A stretch of 10,233 bases of DNA from Parastagonospora avenae f. sp. tritici 18332-5 (taxonomy: Eukaryota > Ascomycota > Dothideomycetes > Pleosporales > Phaeosphaeriaceae), in contig JAFJTR010000231.1 of the NCBI GenBank assembly GCA_022559985.1, positions 1-10,233 on the forward strand. The letters run 5' to 3'. The notes beneath the pieces are model-generated. The model worked only from the letters and a program-made list of their open reading frames with translations. It did not search any database and was not told where the DNA came from. The translations under genes and the position numbers were made by a program. Below, one piece after another: positions 1 to 8,195 of this stretch; the first letter of the stretch is position 1; the number at the start of each line of letters is the position of its first letter.

Positions 1-93
1 GGCGCGAGGCCTGTGCCTCGCTTAGCTAATCAAGCGATATCGATATCGCTTAGCCACCCTACGGGTCCTGATTAGCTACTCCAGGCCAGCGCC
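1..93. repeat. Nested inverted repeats around a 20-bp palindrome
   Basis: Positions 32-51 form a perfect 20-bp palindrome centred between 41 and 42. Positions 23-31 (tagctaatc) are the reverse complement of 70-78, so they flank the palindrome as outer arms. Positions 4-10 and 15-21 form a separate 7-bp hairpin with a 4-nt loop, and 1-13 is an imperfect reverse complement of 81-93. Such fold-back structure is common at ends of fungal DNA transposons or MITEs. Because a transposase remnant follows, a terminal region of that element is a reasonable inference, but no matching far end is visible. Confidence 0.5.
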
Positions 94-276
94 GTGACAA
101 CCTGTGTAGTGCTGCTTGCAAACTAAGACACTAAAGTCTTCTAAAAAGCAGAAAACGTTATTGCAGTTATTAAGAGATACGCAGTATCCTCTCTTGTGAG
201 ATGCGATGCTGTTGCTGCTGCTGTTATCCTCGACTTGCTGTGTTAACGCACAGCTGTCCTATACAGTTTCTATTAT

Positions 277-288
277 AACCCTAACCCT
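277..288 (-). repeat. Short interstitial telomere-like motif
   Basis: aaccctaaccct is two units of the fungal telomere repeat TTAGGG read on the minus strand. Two units can arise by chance. Its closeness to a second motif in the opposite orientation at 415-424 is the only reason to list it. Confidence 0.35.
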
Positions 289-414
289 ATTAATATGCAT
301 AACGCAATAATATATTAATTTTAACTACAGCAAAAAAAAGTTTAGAGATGTAGAAAGATACTTTGTATAGAGCACTTGATAAAAAAAGTATAGGAAGTTA
401 TTTAGATTAGGCCC

Positions 415-424
415 TTAGGGTTAA
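415..424 (+). repeat. Short interstitial telomere-like motif, opposite orientation
   Basis: ttagggttaa contains one full TTAGGG unit plus the start of a second on the plus strand, about 127 bp from the minus-strand motif at 277-288. A related tagggtt follows at 443-449. This is too short to be a telomere and may be chance in an AT-rich tract. Confidence 0.25.
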
Positions 425-486
425 GACAGATCTCCTCTTTAATAGGGTTTTCGGCTGCTATGTAAATTCTACGCTAACCGTTCTAA

Positions 487-1206
487 GACGCGGATCGGGC
501 CTGTTCCGTCGTATCCTCTCGTCTAGGCATAGATATCGTCGGCAAAGAGCATTTCACTTACCTGTACAGTCCTGCTAGGGACAAGGCGTTGACCCCAAGG
601 AACATCAGAGCTGGGTGGGCGGCGACCGGCCTGTATCCTTTTAACCCAAACAGAGTGCTGAATGATATTCCGAAACCTCTAGCTGAAGTTATCATTCTAG
701 GAACCACTATAACAACCGCTGGCGCGCCAGATATGGTGCAAACGCCCATCACGCCTGTGACGCTGGTAACAGCAGAAGCGCTTACATCGCTGCACGATAT
801 GATTAAGCAAGACACCTACGTGCTTGACGAGACGAGCAAAGATCGTTTGCGAAGGCGCATACAGAAACTCGCAAGCGCTGCCCAGACCTCGTTCGCTGAG
901 CGAGCCCTGCTGAAAGACCGTAACCAATTTCTTTTTCAAATCAACAATGAAGCTAAAACCCGCCGAACAAACAGATCAGTAGTGCTAGGATAGGCGAAGG
1001 TGATGAGCTACGAAGATCTCGAAGAGGCAAAAGCGAAGCGTGCTGCAAAGGACGAGGCTGCGGCGCGGAAGGGTAGCAGTAAGCGCAAGGAACTGACGTC
1101 AGAAGGCCCACTGCCAACTAGTAAAGCAGCGCGGACAAGCAAAGTGGCAGCACCAGACAAATTCCCAGCGACTCCGTGGAGAGCTCCGGTTGCAAAGATG
1201 TATTAG
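487..1206 (+). pseudogene. C-terminal remnant of a pogo/Fot1-like DDE transposase
   Basis: A single plus-strand frame runs from after the stop at 484-486 to the stop at 1204-1206, broken only by TAG at 991-993. From about 526 the translation has the typical end of the DDE_1 transposase domain: a GIDIVGKEHF segment, then LTPRNIRAGWAATGLYPFNP, the conserved NI-aGW-aTGL-PFnP signature of Fot1/pogo-type elements. Next come a variable T/P-rich stretch, a helical segment (near 800-960) and a very basic K/R/A-rich tail ending in KMY. The catalytic D,D,D residues would lie upstream and are absent, and no ATG fits the start, so this is a 5'-truncated relic. The same frame continues cleanly past the stop (AKVMSYEDLEEAKAK), so the stop is a recent lesion. 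Fot1/pogo elements cut and paste at TA sites; this copy cannot encode an active enzyme. Confidence 0.85.
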
Positions 1207-1808
1207 GATGTATTGAGATGTTACATTGAGATATTAAGATATCTTGAGCAATATGTTTCGGGTGCGCTCCGTTCAGGGGCCGGGACTATTAAGGTCATAG
1301 TGCGATCGGGAGAGCAGTGGCGCTTAGCCTTAGACTAGGCCGTGCTTAGCAACAACATGCTATGTGGGGTTGTATATTTTCCTCTTCTCCGTTCACATCA
1401 ACGGGTAACTTACTGCCCTCAACACAGAGGTATAGCGAGAATGGGTTGAGTATTGTTCGTACCAGCGTTAATAAGCGGCTTTTCTATCCTTGAGAGAATC
1501 GACGTATTCAGCCTCAGCGCATGTGCAGTCGCTTCCAGCTGCAGCCTGGCACAGCCCCGCCCCATGGAGATATGTAGAGCGGGCCCGACACGGCGCTCCT
1601 GTTTTTCTGCTCTTTACGATGCATTGAACCATCATGTATGGCTTAACGTCTTATCTTCCAGTACGCTTGCTAATCTCAACGACCAGAACTGAATCTTCAA
1701 CGGACAAAGAACCCGCCCCACTCGACTTTGCAGCCAGGCTGCCACGTATTGAAGCTGACCGACCCCTCATCCTACCGCTTGCACCTAGCCTGCTGATGCA
1801 GAAACACC
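1207..1808 (+). other. Upstream region of the HNWD gene, no gene seen
   Basis: No recognisable protein is encoded; the open frames at 1453-1692 and 1634-1831 lack family features. A TATA-like tgtatatttt lies at 1371-1380, followed by a pyrimidine-rich cctcttctccgtt run at 1381-1393. This could be a core promoter with a long leader, but it is about 430 bp from the start codon and unproven. The region directly before the gene is of mixed composition. The start context at 1806-1811 (acc ATG) has A at -3 and suits fungal initiation. Confidence 0.4.
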
Positions 1809-4800
1809 ATGCGACTTTTGCGACGCAATGAGACTGGCATGGTTAGTCTGACAGAAGACCTCGACGATGCGATCCTTCCTGCCTACGCGATACTTTCACA
1901 CACATGGGCAGCGGACGCCGAGGAGGCCACCTTCGATGACCTGATAAATGCCACTGGCGAGGGCAAGCTTGGCTATGAGAAAATCCGGTTTTGCGGAGAA
2001 CAAGCTGCACTAGACGGCCTGGAATACTTTTGGATTGACACTTGTTGTATCAACAAGTCAAACAAGGCTGAACTAACGCGCGCTATCAACTCCATGTTTC
2101 GCTGGTACGAGAAAGCGGTCAAATGCTACGTTTATCTGTCGGATGTTTCAACAAGAAAGCGGAAAGTAAGCTACCAAGATTCCGCACCTCCCTGGGAGCC
2201 AGCCTTTCGAGCTAGCAAATGGTTCACTCGGGGCTGGACTCTCCAGGAGCTTCTTGCCCCGGGCGTCGTCCAGTTCTTTTCTCACGAAGGCAAGCTGCTA
2301 GACAGCAAACTATCACTGGCGCAGCAAATCCAAGAAATAACGGGGATCCCCAAATCAGCAATTGAAGGTACGCGACTGTCTCAATTTTCCGTCAACGAAC
2401 GCCTGTCGTGGATACAGCACCGCCAGACAAAGCTCGAAGAAGACAAAACGTACTCGTTGCTGGGTATCCTCGACGTTTACATAGCTCCTTTCTACGGTGA
2501 AGGAACAGCAAGTGCATTCCAACGGCTTCGCAAGGAAGTCGACAAGCTAGACAGATGCATCAACGACGTACGCCTTACGGATCCACGCGACGACAAGAAG
2601 CGCATCATGGACACAAAGGGAGGCCTGCTAGAGGGCTCGTACCGCTGGGTCCTGGATCATTCCAGCTTCAAGCAATGGCGAAGCGATCTGCAGAGCCGAC
2701 TGCTGTGGATCAAAGGGGATCCCGGCAAGGGAAAGACGATGCTGCTTTGCGGTGCTACCGAAGAACTGGGAAAATCGAGCTCCAACAACCTATCCTTCTT
2801 CTTCTGTCAAGGCACTAACTCGAATCTTAACAGCGCCACCGCTGTGCTACGCGGCCTGCTGTACCTACTCGTCAGCCAGCAGCCGTCGCTGGCATCGCAC
2901 CTGCGGAAGCGGTACGACCAAGCAGGTCGATCGCTTTTTGAAGATACGAATGCTTGGATTGCTATGTCAGAGATGTTTACAAGTTTGATACTTGACCCTG
3001 ACCTACGAAAGACCTACCTGGTTGTCGATGCTCTTGATGAATGCGTTGCAGATTTGTCTAAGCTTCTAGACTTGATCATTCATACCTCATTGTCATCAAA
3101 CCGCATCAAGTGGCTTCTGTCGAGCCGGAACGAGCTTCACATCGAGCAAAGACTGAAATCGATCGATGCCCAGGCAAGGTTAAGTCTGGAGCTAAAGCAG
3201 AACGCAGAGCAGGTAGCTCGTGCTGTCGACGTGTACATTGACGAGAAGCTGTCTTATGTTAATTCGCTTGAAGACGCTACCATGCGAAGTCAAGTACGGG
3301 AGGTGTTGCGGCAGAAAGCGAATGGCACGTTTCTGTGGGTGGCCCTCGTCATACAAGAGCTCGAAAAACCCGAGAGCTGGGACCCGCTGGAGGTGGTAGA
3401 AGAGGCTCCAGTCGGGCTGCACCAGCTATACGATCGCATGGCAGATCAAATCCAGCAGCTTTCGAAGAGAAACTCGGAGATATGCCGGTTACTGCTTTCC
3501 GTCGTCTCAGTCGCCTACCGCCCGCTTCACCTGGCTGAGCTTGGCAGCTTGTGCAAGTTGCCAGGTCAAGGATCAACGCTGAGTAAGAACACGAGAACAC
3601 TTGTGGCTATGTGCGGCTCGTTCCTCACCATTCGCGATGATCAGGTCTACCTCATCCACCAATCAGCCAAAGATTACTTGAGCGACGAAGCACGGGCGGC
3701 AGTCTTCGGTCTTAAGGGCGAGGTCCACTACATCATATTCTCACAGTCACTTGAGCTAATGTCTAGTACCTTGAAACGTGACATCTATGGCCTACGTGCT
3801 CCAGGGTATCCGATTGATGAAGTTACGACGCCGGCCACCGACCCGCTAGCAACAGCGCGATACTCGTGCGTTCACTGGATCGACCACCTCTACGAGTCTA
3901 CCCTCGACAAAAGCGCAAGAAGCGACAAACATCTACAAGACAGAGGCGCCGTTCATGCGTTCATTCAAGCGAGCTATCTTTATTGGCTAGAGGCGCTCAG
4001 CCTTTGCAAGAACATGCCAAAAGGAGTAGTATCAATAGCAGAACTAGAAGCTATCATACATGTAATAGCCAAAATATTAATATAAGCATAAAGAGAACTA
4101 AAATGACCCAGAAAACAGCGGGTGCTCCTGCGTTGTTTAATCTTATGAAAGATGCGCATCGGTTCATCTTGTACCACAACAGGGCGATAGAGGAGGCGCC
4201 TCTTCAAGCATACGTATCAGCTCTGGTGTTCAGCCCTAAGCTCAGTCTAATCAGGAAGTTGTTCGAGAAGGAGGCACCGCCATGGGTCTCTATAGAGCCG
4301 CCGATGACAGAGAACTGGAGCGCGTGCCTGCAGACGCTTGAGGGCCACAGCGGTTTTGTCAACTCAGTGGCCTTCTTTCACGACTCGACGCGGCTGGTAT
4401 CAGCGTCAGGCGACAAGGCAATCAGGATCTGGGACGCTACCAGCGGCATGTGCTTGAAAATGCTTGAGGGCCACAGCGATTCTGTCAACTGGGTAACCAT
4501 CTCCCACGACTCGACGCGACTAGCGTCAGCGTCGTACGATAGCACTGTCAAGGTCTGGGACGCAGCCAGCGGCGCGTGCTTGGAAACGCTCGGAGGCCAT
4601 AGCGGTTCTGTTAACTCGGTGGCTTTCTATTACGACTCAACGCAACTGGCGTCGGGGTCGGACGACAGCACCATCAAGATCTGGGACGCAGCCAGCGGCA
4701 TGTGCTTGAAAACGCTTGAGGGCCATAGCGGTTCGGTTAGGTCAGTGACCTTCTCTCACGACTCAACGCGACTGGCGTCGGGGTCGGACGACAGCTTCGT

Positions 4801-6289
4801 TAAGGTCTGGGACGCAGCCAGTGGCGCGTGCCTGCAGATGCTCGAGGGCCACAGCCGTCCGGTCAACTCAGTGGTCTTTTTTCGCGAGTCAACGCTACTG
4901 GCGTCGGCATCGGACGACACCACTGTCAAAGTCTGGGCCGCAGCCAGCGGCACGTGTTTGCAGACGCTCGAGGGCCACAGCCGTCCGGTCAACTCAGTGG
5001 CCTTCTCTCACGACTCGACGCGACTGGTGTCAGCATCGTACGACAGCATCGTCAAGGTCTGGGACGCAGCTAGCGGCACGTGTTTGCAGACGCTCCAGGG
5101 CCACAGCCGTCTGGTCAGATCAGTGGCTTTCTCTCACGACTCGACGCGGCTGGTGTCAGCGTCGGGCGACAAGACAATCAAGATCTGGGACGCAGCCAGC
5201 AGTACGTGCTTGGAAACTCTTGAGGGCCACAGCGGTTCTGTCAACTCAGTGACCTTCTCTCATGACTCGACGCGACTGGCATCGACGTCAGACGACACCA
5301 CCGTTAAGGTCTGGGACGCAGCCAGCGGCGTGTGCCTGCAGACGCTTGAGGGTCACAGTTATTGGGTCCGCTCGGTGGCTTTCTCTCACAACTCGACGCG
5401 ACTGGCGTCAGCGTCAGGCGACACCACTGTTAAGGTGTGGGACGCAGCCAGCGGTGCGTGCTTGAAAACGCTTGAGGGCCATAGCGATTCGGTCTGGTCG
5501 GTGACCTTCTCTCACGACTCGACGCGGCTGGCGTCGGCGTCGCACGACAAGACTGTCAAGGTCTGGGACGTAGCTAGCGGCACGTGCCTGAAAACGCTCA
5601 AGGGCCACGGTCGTTGGGTCACCTTGGTAGCCTTCTCTCATGACTCGACGCGGCTGGTGTCGGCGTCACACAGCACGATAATTAAAGTCTGGGACGCAGT
5701 CAGGGGCGCGTGCTTGCAGACGCTCAAGGGCCACAGCGATTCTGTCAACTCGGTGGCCTTCTCTCACGATTCGACGCGGCTAGCGTCGGCGTCGCACGAC
5801 AAGACTGTCAAGGTCTGGGACGTAGCTAGCGGCGCGTGCCTGCAGACGCTCGAGGGCCACAGCCGTCCGGTCAGATCGGTAGCCTTTTCTCGCGACTCGG
5901 CGCTACTGGCGTCGGCGTCGGACGACAAGACTGTCAAGGTCTGGGACGCAGCCAGCGGTGCGTGCCTGCGGACGGTTGATATTGGCTGCTCACTTACTAC
6001 CCTATCGTTCAATGCTACTGGCTCTCGTCTTGGTACGGAGATCGGTACTGTTAATCTCGATTCCCTATTATCATCAAATATCGCCCCTACCACAACATTC
6101 GAATCCCCCCAGTACCAAGCCACTGCACTAAGTTTAGATAGGGTATGGATAACATATAATTCGCAAAACGTAGTTTGGTTACCTTCAGAGTATCGCCCAT
6201 CCCATTCAGCCGTAGCAGGGAACATAATTGGCGTTGGTGCAGGATCTGGGAGGGTATGGATATGCAATGTCGAGTCCAAGACATGCTAA
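1809..6289 (+). CDS. HET-NACHT-WD40 (HNWD) NLR-like allorecognition protein
   Basis: Predicted as two exons, 1809-4061 and 4112-6289, giving 1476 residues. Residues 1-~235 are a HET domain with its three blocks: AYAILSHTW (26-33), FWIDTCCINKSN (74-85) and WFTRGWTLQELLAP (138-151), plus the FYGEG end motif (228-232). The NACHT NTPase has Walker A GDPGKGKT (303-310), Walker B YLVVDALDE (403-411) and SSRN (438-441), followed by the winged-helix-like HQSAKDYL region (617-624). Residues 752-822 are a linker, 823-1368 are 13 WD40 repeats of 42 residues, and 1369-1476 a degenerate blade plus cap. The architecture and start (MRLL) match Podospora HET-D/E/R. Known for the family: WD40 repeats sense a partner (HET-C, a glycolipid-transfer protein, for HET-E), NACHT oligomerises, and HET triggers cytoplasmic cell death. 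All key motifs are intact, so the gene is likely functional. The ligand here is unknown. Confidence 0.93.
4062..4111 (+). other. 50-nt spliceosomal intron (phase 0) in the HNWD gene
   Basis: Donor GTAATA begins at 4062 directly after the codon for H751. A branch-like CTAAA lies at 4098-4102, and the acceptor CCCAG ends at 4111. Removing exactly 50 nt moves the frame from that of exon 1 to that of the WD40 exon. It joins ELEAIIH to KTAGAPALFNLMKDAHRF, the expected co-linear linker of HNWD proteins with no gap. The next AG (4117-4118) would give the wrong frame. Unspliced, exon 1 stops at 4083-4085. The length is normal for fungi. Confidence 0.85.
4325..5962 (+). repeat. 13 tandem 126-bp WD40-coding repeats
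   Basis: Thirteen uninterrupted units of exactly 126 bp (42 codons) start at 4325, 4451, 4577, 4703, 4829, 4955, 5081, 5207, 5333, 5459, 5585, 5711 and 5837. Each begins with a Cys codon and follows CL-TLEGHS--V-SV-FSHDSTRL-SAS-D--VKVWDAASG-. Repeats 6 and 7 share 108 of 126 bases and repeats 10 and 12 share 113 of 126 by hand count. Variation is concentrated at unit positions 10, 11, 13, 29, 31, 32 and 42. Repeat 5 has WAA in place of WDA. Repeat 11 has lost the structural Asp (HST for xDx) and is the most degenerate. Such uniformity implies ongoing homogenisation by unequal exchange or gene conversion. Confidence 0.95.
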
Positions 6290-7130
6290 GTTTGGCAACA
6301 CTGTTTGTAAAGAAATCAAGACTTTGTTTTCCGCCTTTGTTTATTATTCTCAATGGTTCTGAGAGGGCTAGGGAAAAATACGAATATATAGCAAAACGTC
6401 ACTCTATGAATGTAAAGGCAACGTTACCTTTGTACTGCCAAATGTGCTAAGAAGAGGAAGAGCGGGAGCAAGAAGCTAGCAACGATATGTAGCCTCGCCC
6501 TCACCCTCGCCTTGCTTACCTACGACTTCTAATAATAGCTACACGGCGCATGCTTCCGAGAGGCATGCGCCACATCTTGAGCAATTCTGACATAGCGTAG
6601 GTGTACAATGTAGACCGCTTACTGTATTGAATGCGCTTTCTCAGCTCGTGAAAATTTCTTACTTTAGAGACGAGGGGGATGCGCACCTCGACGGATTAAT
6701 CCGGAGTAGGTATTGCTAGACGTTAATTATCTTTAAAATTTGCATATAGCTTTTTAATATATAGATATACGCCTAGAATCCTCTGAAGTCGTATAAGACG
6801 TTATTTCTAACAGGAGGACAAGGGTGCATCGTCGTAGCAGCTCTCTGCGCTGTAGATAGAATGCCTAGAAATGTAGCTAACATTGCTGTAATTTTACCGT
6901 TTAATCTTAATAATGAATTATGCTATAGACATAGCATAGTAAATGGCTAGCTTAATATATATAGGACGGTGGGTGGCAGAGTGGTGTTGTTAAAGGGTTT
7001 CCGTGGTTCGGTGCGGAGGGATGTTCTAACCGTAGGGAGGGAGGTTACTGATTAGCCATTTTCTATCGCGTATCACGTTCGAAGCTCATGGGCAGAAGGG
7101 CGTCACCGTTCAGGATATGGTACAGTAAAT
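6290..7130. other. 3' flank of the HNWD gene, AT-rich, no gene seen
   Basis: No supported coding sequence is seen. A C-rich run of cctcgc/cctcac units lies at about 6493-6511, and a hairpin at 6545-6571 is listed separately. 6720-6960 is strongly AT- and TpA-rich. 6963-7050 is notably G-rich on the plus strand. No canonical AATAAA is seen just after the stop; AT-rich sequence near 6338-6390 could hold the polyadenylation site. Confidence 0.45.
6545..6571. repeat. 9-bp perfect inverted repeat (hairpin)
   Basis: ggcgcatgc at 6545-6553 is the exact reverse complement of 6563-6571, with a 9-nt spacer that can extend the stem by a G-T and two further pairs. It stands alone in AT-rich sequence about 260 bp past the HNWD stop. 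It could be a MITE fragment or a stable structure in a long 3' UTR; its function is unknown. Confidence 0.4.
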
Positions 7131-7297
7131 CTGCAGCTGTCGTCGCAAACCGCACCAAGTGGGATAACACAACATGGCTGATGTGTGGATCTATTACTAG
7201 GTATACGGGCGGACTTCGTTGCACACATGTTTTCGTGGTGTGGTTGTGACTGATATGATACAATCCAGAGCGCATGGAGCCTACGTGCCCTAGTCAT
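7131..7297. repeat. Direct repeat, copy 1 of 2
   Basis: About 167 bp, starting ctgcagctgtcgtcgcaaac, that recur at 9301-9469 with about 18 mismatches and two 1-nt indels by hand alignment (roughly 88% identity). The longest identical blocks are 26 and 22 bp. On the minus strand one frame from an ATG (MRSGLYHI...) reads TKTCVQRSPPVYLVIDP and then ISHVVLSHL, and the same peptide occurs in copy 2. A 1-nt deletion relative to copy 2 (CGGTTT against CGGGTTT) throws the frame off before CDDSC. It may be a decayed minus-strand exon or non-coding repeat DNA; the protein, if any, is not recognised. Confidence 0.7.
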
Positions 7298-7579
7298 AGT
7301 CAATGTAGCTGAATCTGTACCAAACAGTGTGACAGTGTGTTATCACCAGCAGACCTCTTCGACGACCAACATGATAGCCGACAATTTTCTACGCTTGTCC
7401 TTATAGGCTTACCATCCTCAGGCTTAGTATGACGGCATAACGTCGAGCTCGAAGAGCGACGACATAGGAGCTCACACTGCCGTATCGGGAAATAAACTTA
7501 GCTTGTATGAGTGACATCTTCGAGCGTCCAACACGTGTGACCGATCATCAGATTGACTAATTAAGTCTACAAATTATTT
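7298..7579. other. Gene-free stretch between repeat copy 1 and the secreted-protein gene
   Basis: No credible coding sequence on either strand. Weak similarity to the sequence beyond repeat copy 2 persists (caccagcaga at 7342-7351 and again near 9558), so the original duplication may have been longer. The last part would serve as 3' UTR of the minus-strand gene ending at 7580. Confidence 0.35.
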
Positions 7580-8101
7580 CTAGGATGATCTACTGTATAC
7601 GCAATTACTTGGATACTTATCATCCGCCCGCTGCCTCGTCTCAATCCACAGCTTAGAGCCAAGCTTGTCTCCGAATTCGATCCAATGCTTCCCGCCCATC
7701 ATGAACTTTATCAGGCCGCTTGGACACGTACTATCGTCAACAAAATCATGGAACTTATTCACGCACATGTCGTGGCTGATGTCAAGCGGGCCAACGCCTG
7801 CATCATCTTCCCGCTGCATCTTATATATCCAATCAATGGGGCAATCGTAAGTGTCCTTAAGCGTTATGGTCGAAACAAGGTCGATTCTGTGTCCGAGTCG
7901 AATGCCGTCGTGAACGTACTTATCGCAGTACAGGGCAGCCCCTTCTAGGTAGGCTTCTTGAGTTAGTTAATGCCCACCAAAGTAGCAAAACGAGTTGCCT
8001 TCATCACGGCGGCTAAGTACAGACATAGTAGAGACTGGCTTTGCAGCTGTGGATGAAGACGTAGCCAGGAGCATACCCAGAACAGTGACCAATTGTATCA
8101 T
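7580..8101 (-). pseudogene. Secreted cysteine-rich protein gene with one internal stop
   Basis: One minus-strand frame of 173 codons from ATG at 8101 to TAG at 7580-7582, broken only by TAA (codon 45, 7967-7969). Residues 1-20 are a signal peptide with a hydrophobic LVTVLGMLLA core and an STAA cleavage region. A dibasic RR at 31-32 could be a Kex2 site. Cysteines lie at 39, 59, 87, 113, 126 and 167, an even number suited to three disulfides; there are no membrane segments. A minus-strand TATA box lies ~90 bp upstream. The family is not recognised. Size, secretion and cysteines fit effector-like small secreted proteins of fungi, which is an inference. The stop is consistent with C-to-T change in a CpA context, typical of repeat-induced point mutation. 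Alternatively, a weak 51-nt in-frame intron (8007-7957, donor GTGATG, CTAAC branch, CAAG acceptor) would remove the stop but also Cys39 and most of the RR site. Confidence 0.68.
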
Positions 8102-8188
8102 CGTAGCAGTAGAGTTGTGAACAAGACAACCGAAGAACAAACTTGTATATGTATTAGAAGTAAAATGCTCTTGTTAACCATCAACGGC

Positions 8189-8195
8189 TTATAAA
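8189..8195 (-). promoter_or_regulatory. TATA box of the secreted-protein gene
   Basis: On the minus strand TTTATAA lies about 90 bp upstream of the start codon at 8101. It is followed by a pyrimidine-rich leader (TTGTTCTTCGGTTGTCTTG) of the kind seen at fungal transcription starts. It sits inside the near-palindrome ggcttataaagcc, so the strand is set by the gene rather than by the motif. Confidence 0.5.

Larger units (their letters stand above)
94..486. other. AT-rich gene-free spacer
   Basis: No credible coding frame is seen on either strand. The stretch is rich in TpA and runs of A or T, particularly 271-410, as left by repeat-induced point mutation in ascomycetes. That process is inferred from composition only. 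A short GCT-type run lies near 207-224. Two telomere-like motifs within it are listed separately. Confidence 0.5.
1..1206 (+). mobile_element. Degenerate pogo/Fot1-like DNA transposon, borders uncertain
   Basis: A fold-back sequence (1-93), an AT-rich tract and the C-terminal part of a DDE transposase (487-1206) lie in the order expected of a plus-strand class II element whose middle, with the catalytic residues, has been lost. Neither terminal inverted repeats nor a target-site duplication could be identified. The element may therefore end before or after these coordinates, or the left end may belong to a different repeat. The motif cgcttagc occurs at 19-26, 47-54 and 1321-1328, which weakly hints that related sequence continues to about 1350. 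Confidence 0.35.

Noticed and set aside
1453..1831. Small plus-strand frames upstream of the HNWD start
   Set aside because: No recognisable features; the 1634 frame overlaps the true start in a different frame.
3349..3600. Antisense frame within the NACHT-coding region
   Set aside because: It lies wholly opposite conserved coding sequence and is a composition artefact.
3866..4111. N-terminal part of the long WD40 frame before the exon 2 start
   Set aside because: It overlaps the well-conserved HET-NACHT exon in another frame, starts at GTG and has no family similarity. Only the part from 4112 on is real.
4050..4120. Frameshift mutation breaking the HNWD gene
   Set aside because: A phase-correct 50-nt intron with donor, branch-like site and acceptor explains the frame change and leaves an ungapped linker.
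4325..5962. CRISPR-like array
   Set aside because: The 126-bp units are contiguous, have no spacers and encode WD40 blades.
4756..6279. Long frames on the minus strand and in other plus frames within the WD40 array
   Set aside because: They repeat with the same 126-bp period and are shadows of the WD40 coding sequence.
7077..7085. tRNA B-box-like gttcgaagc
   Set aside because: The flanking bases do not form a T-stem, and no acceptor or A-box can be placed.
7063..7303. Minus-strand frames in repeat copy 1 as an intact gene
   Set aside because: Comparison with copy 2 shows indels that break the shared frame in both copies, so an intact gene is not supported.
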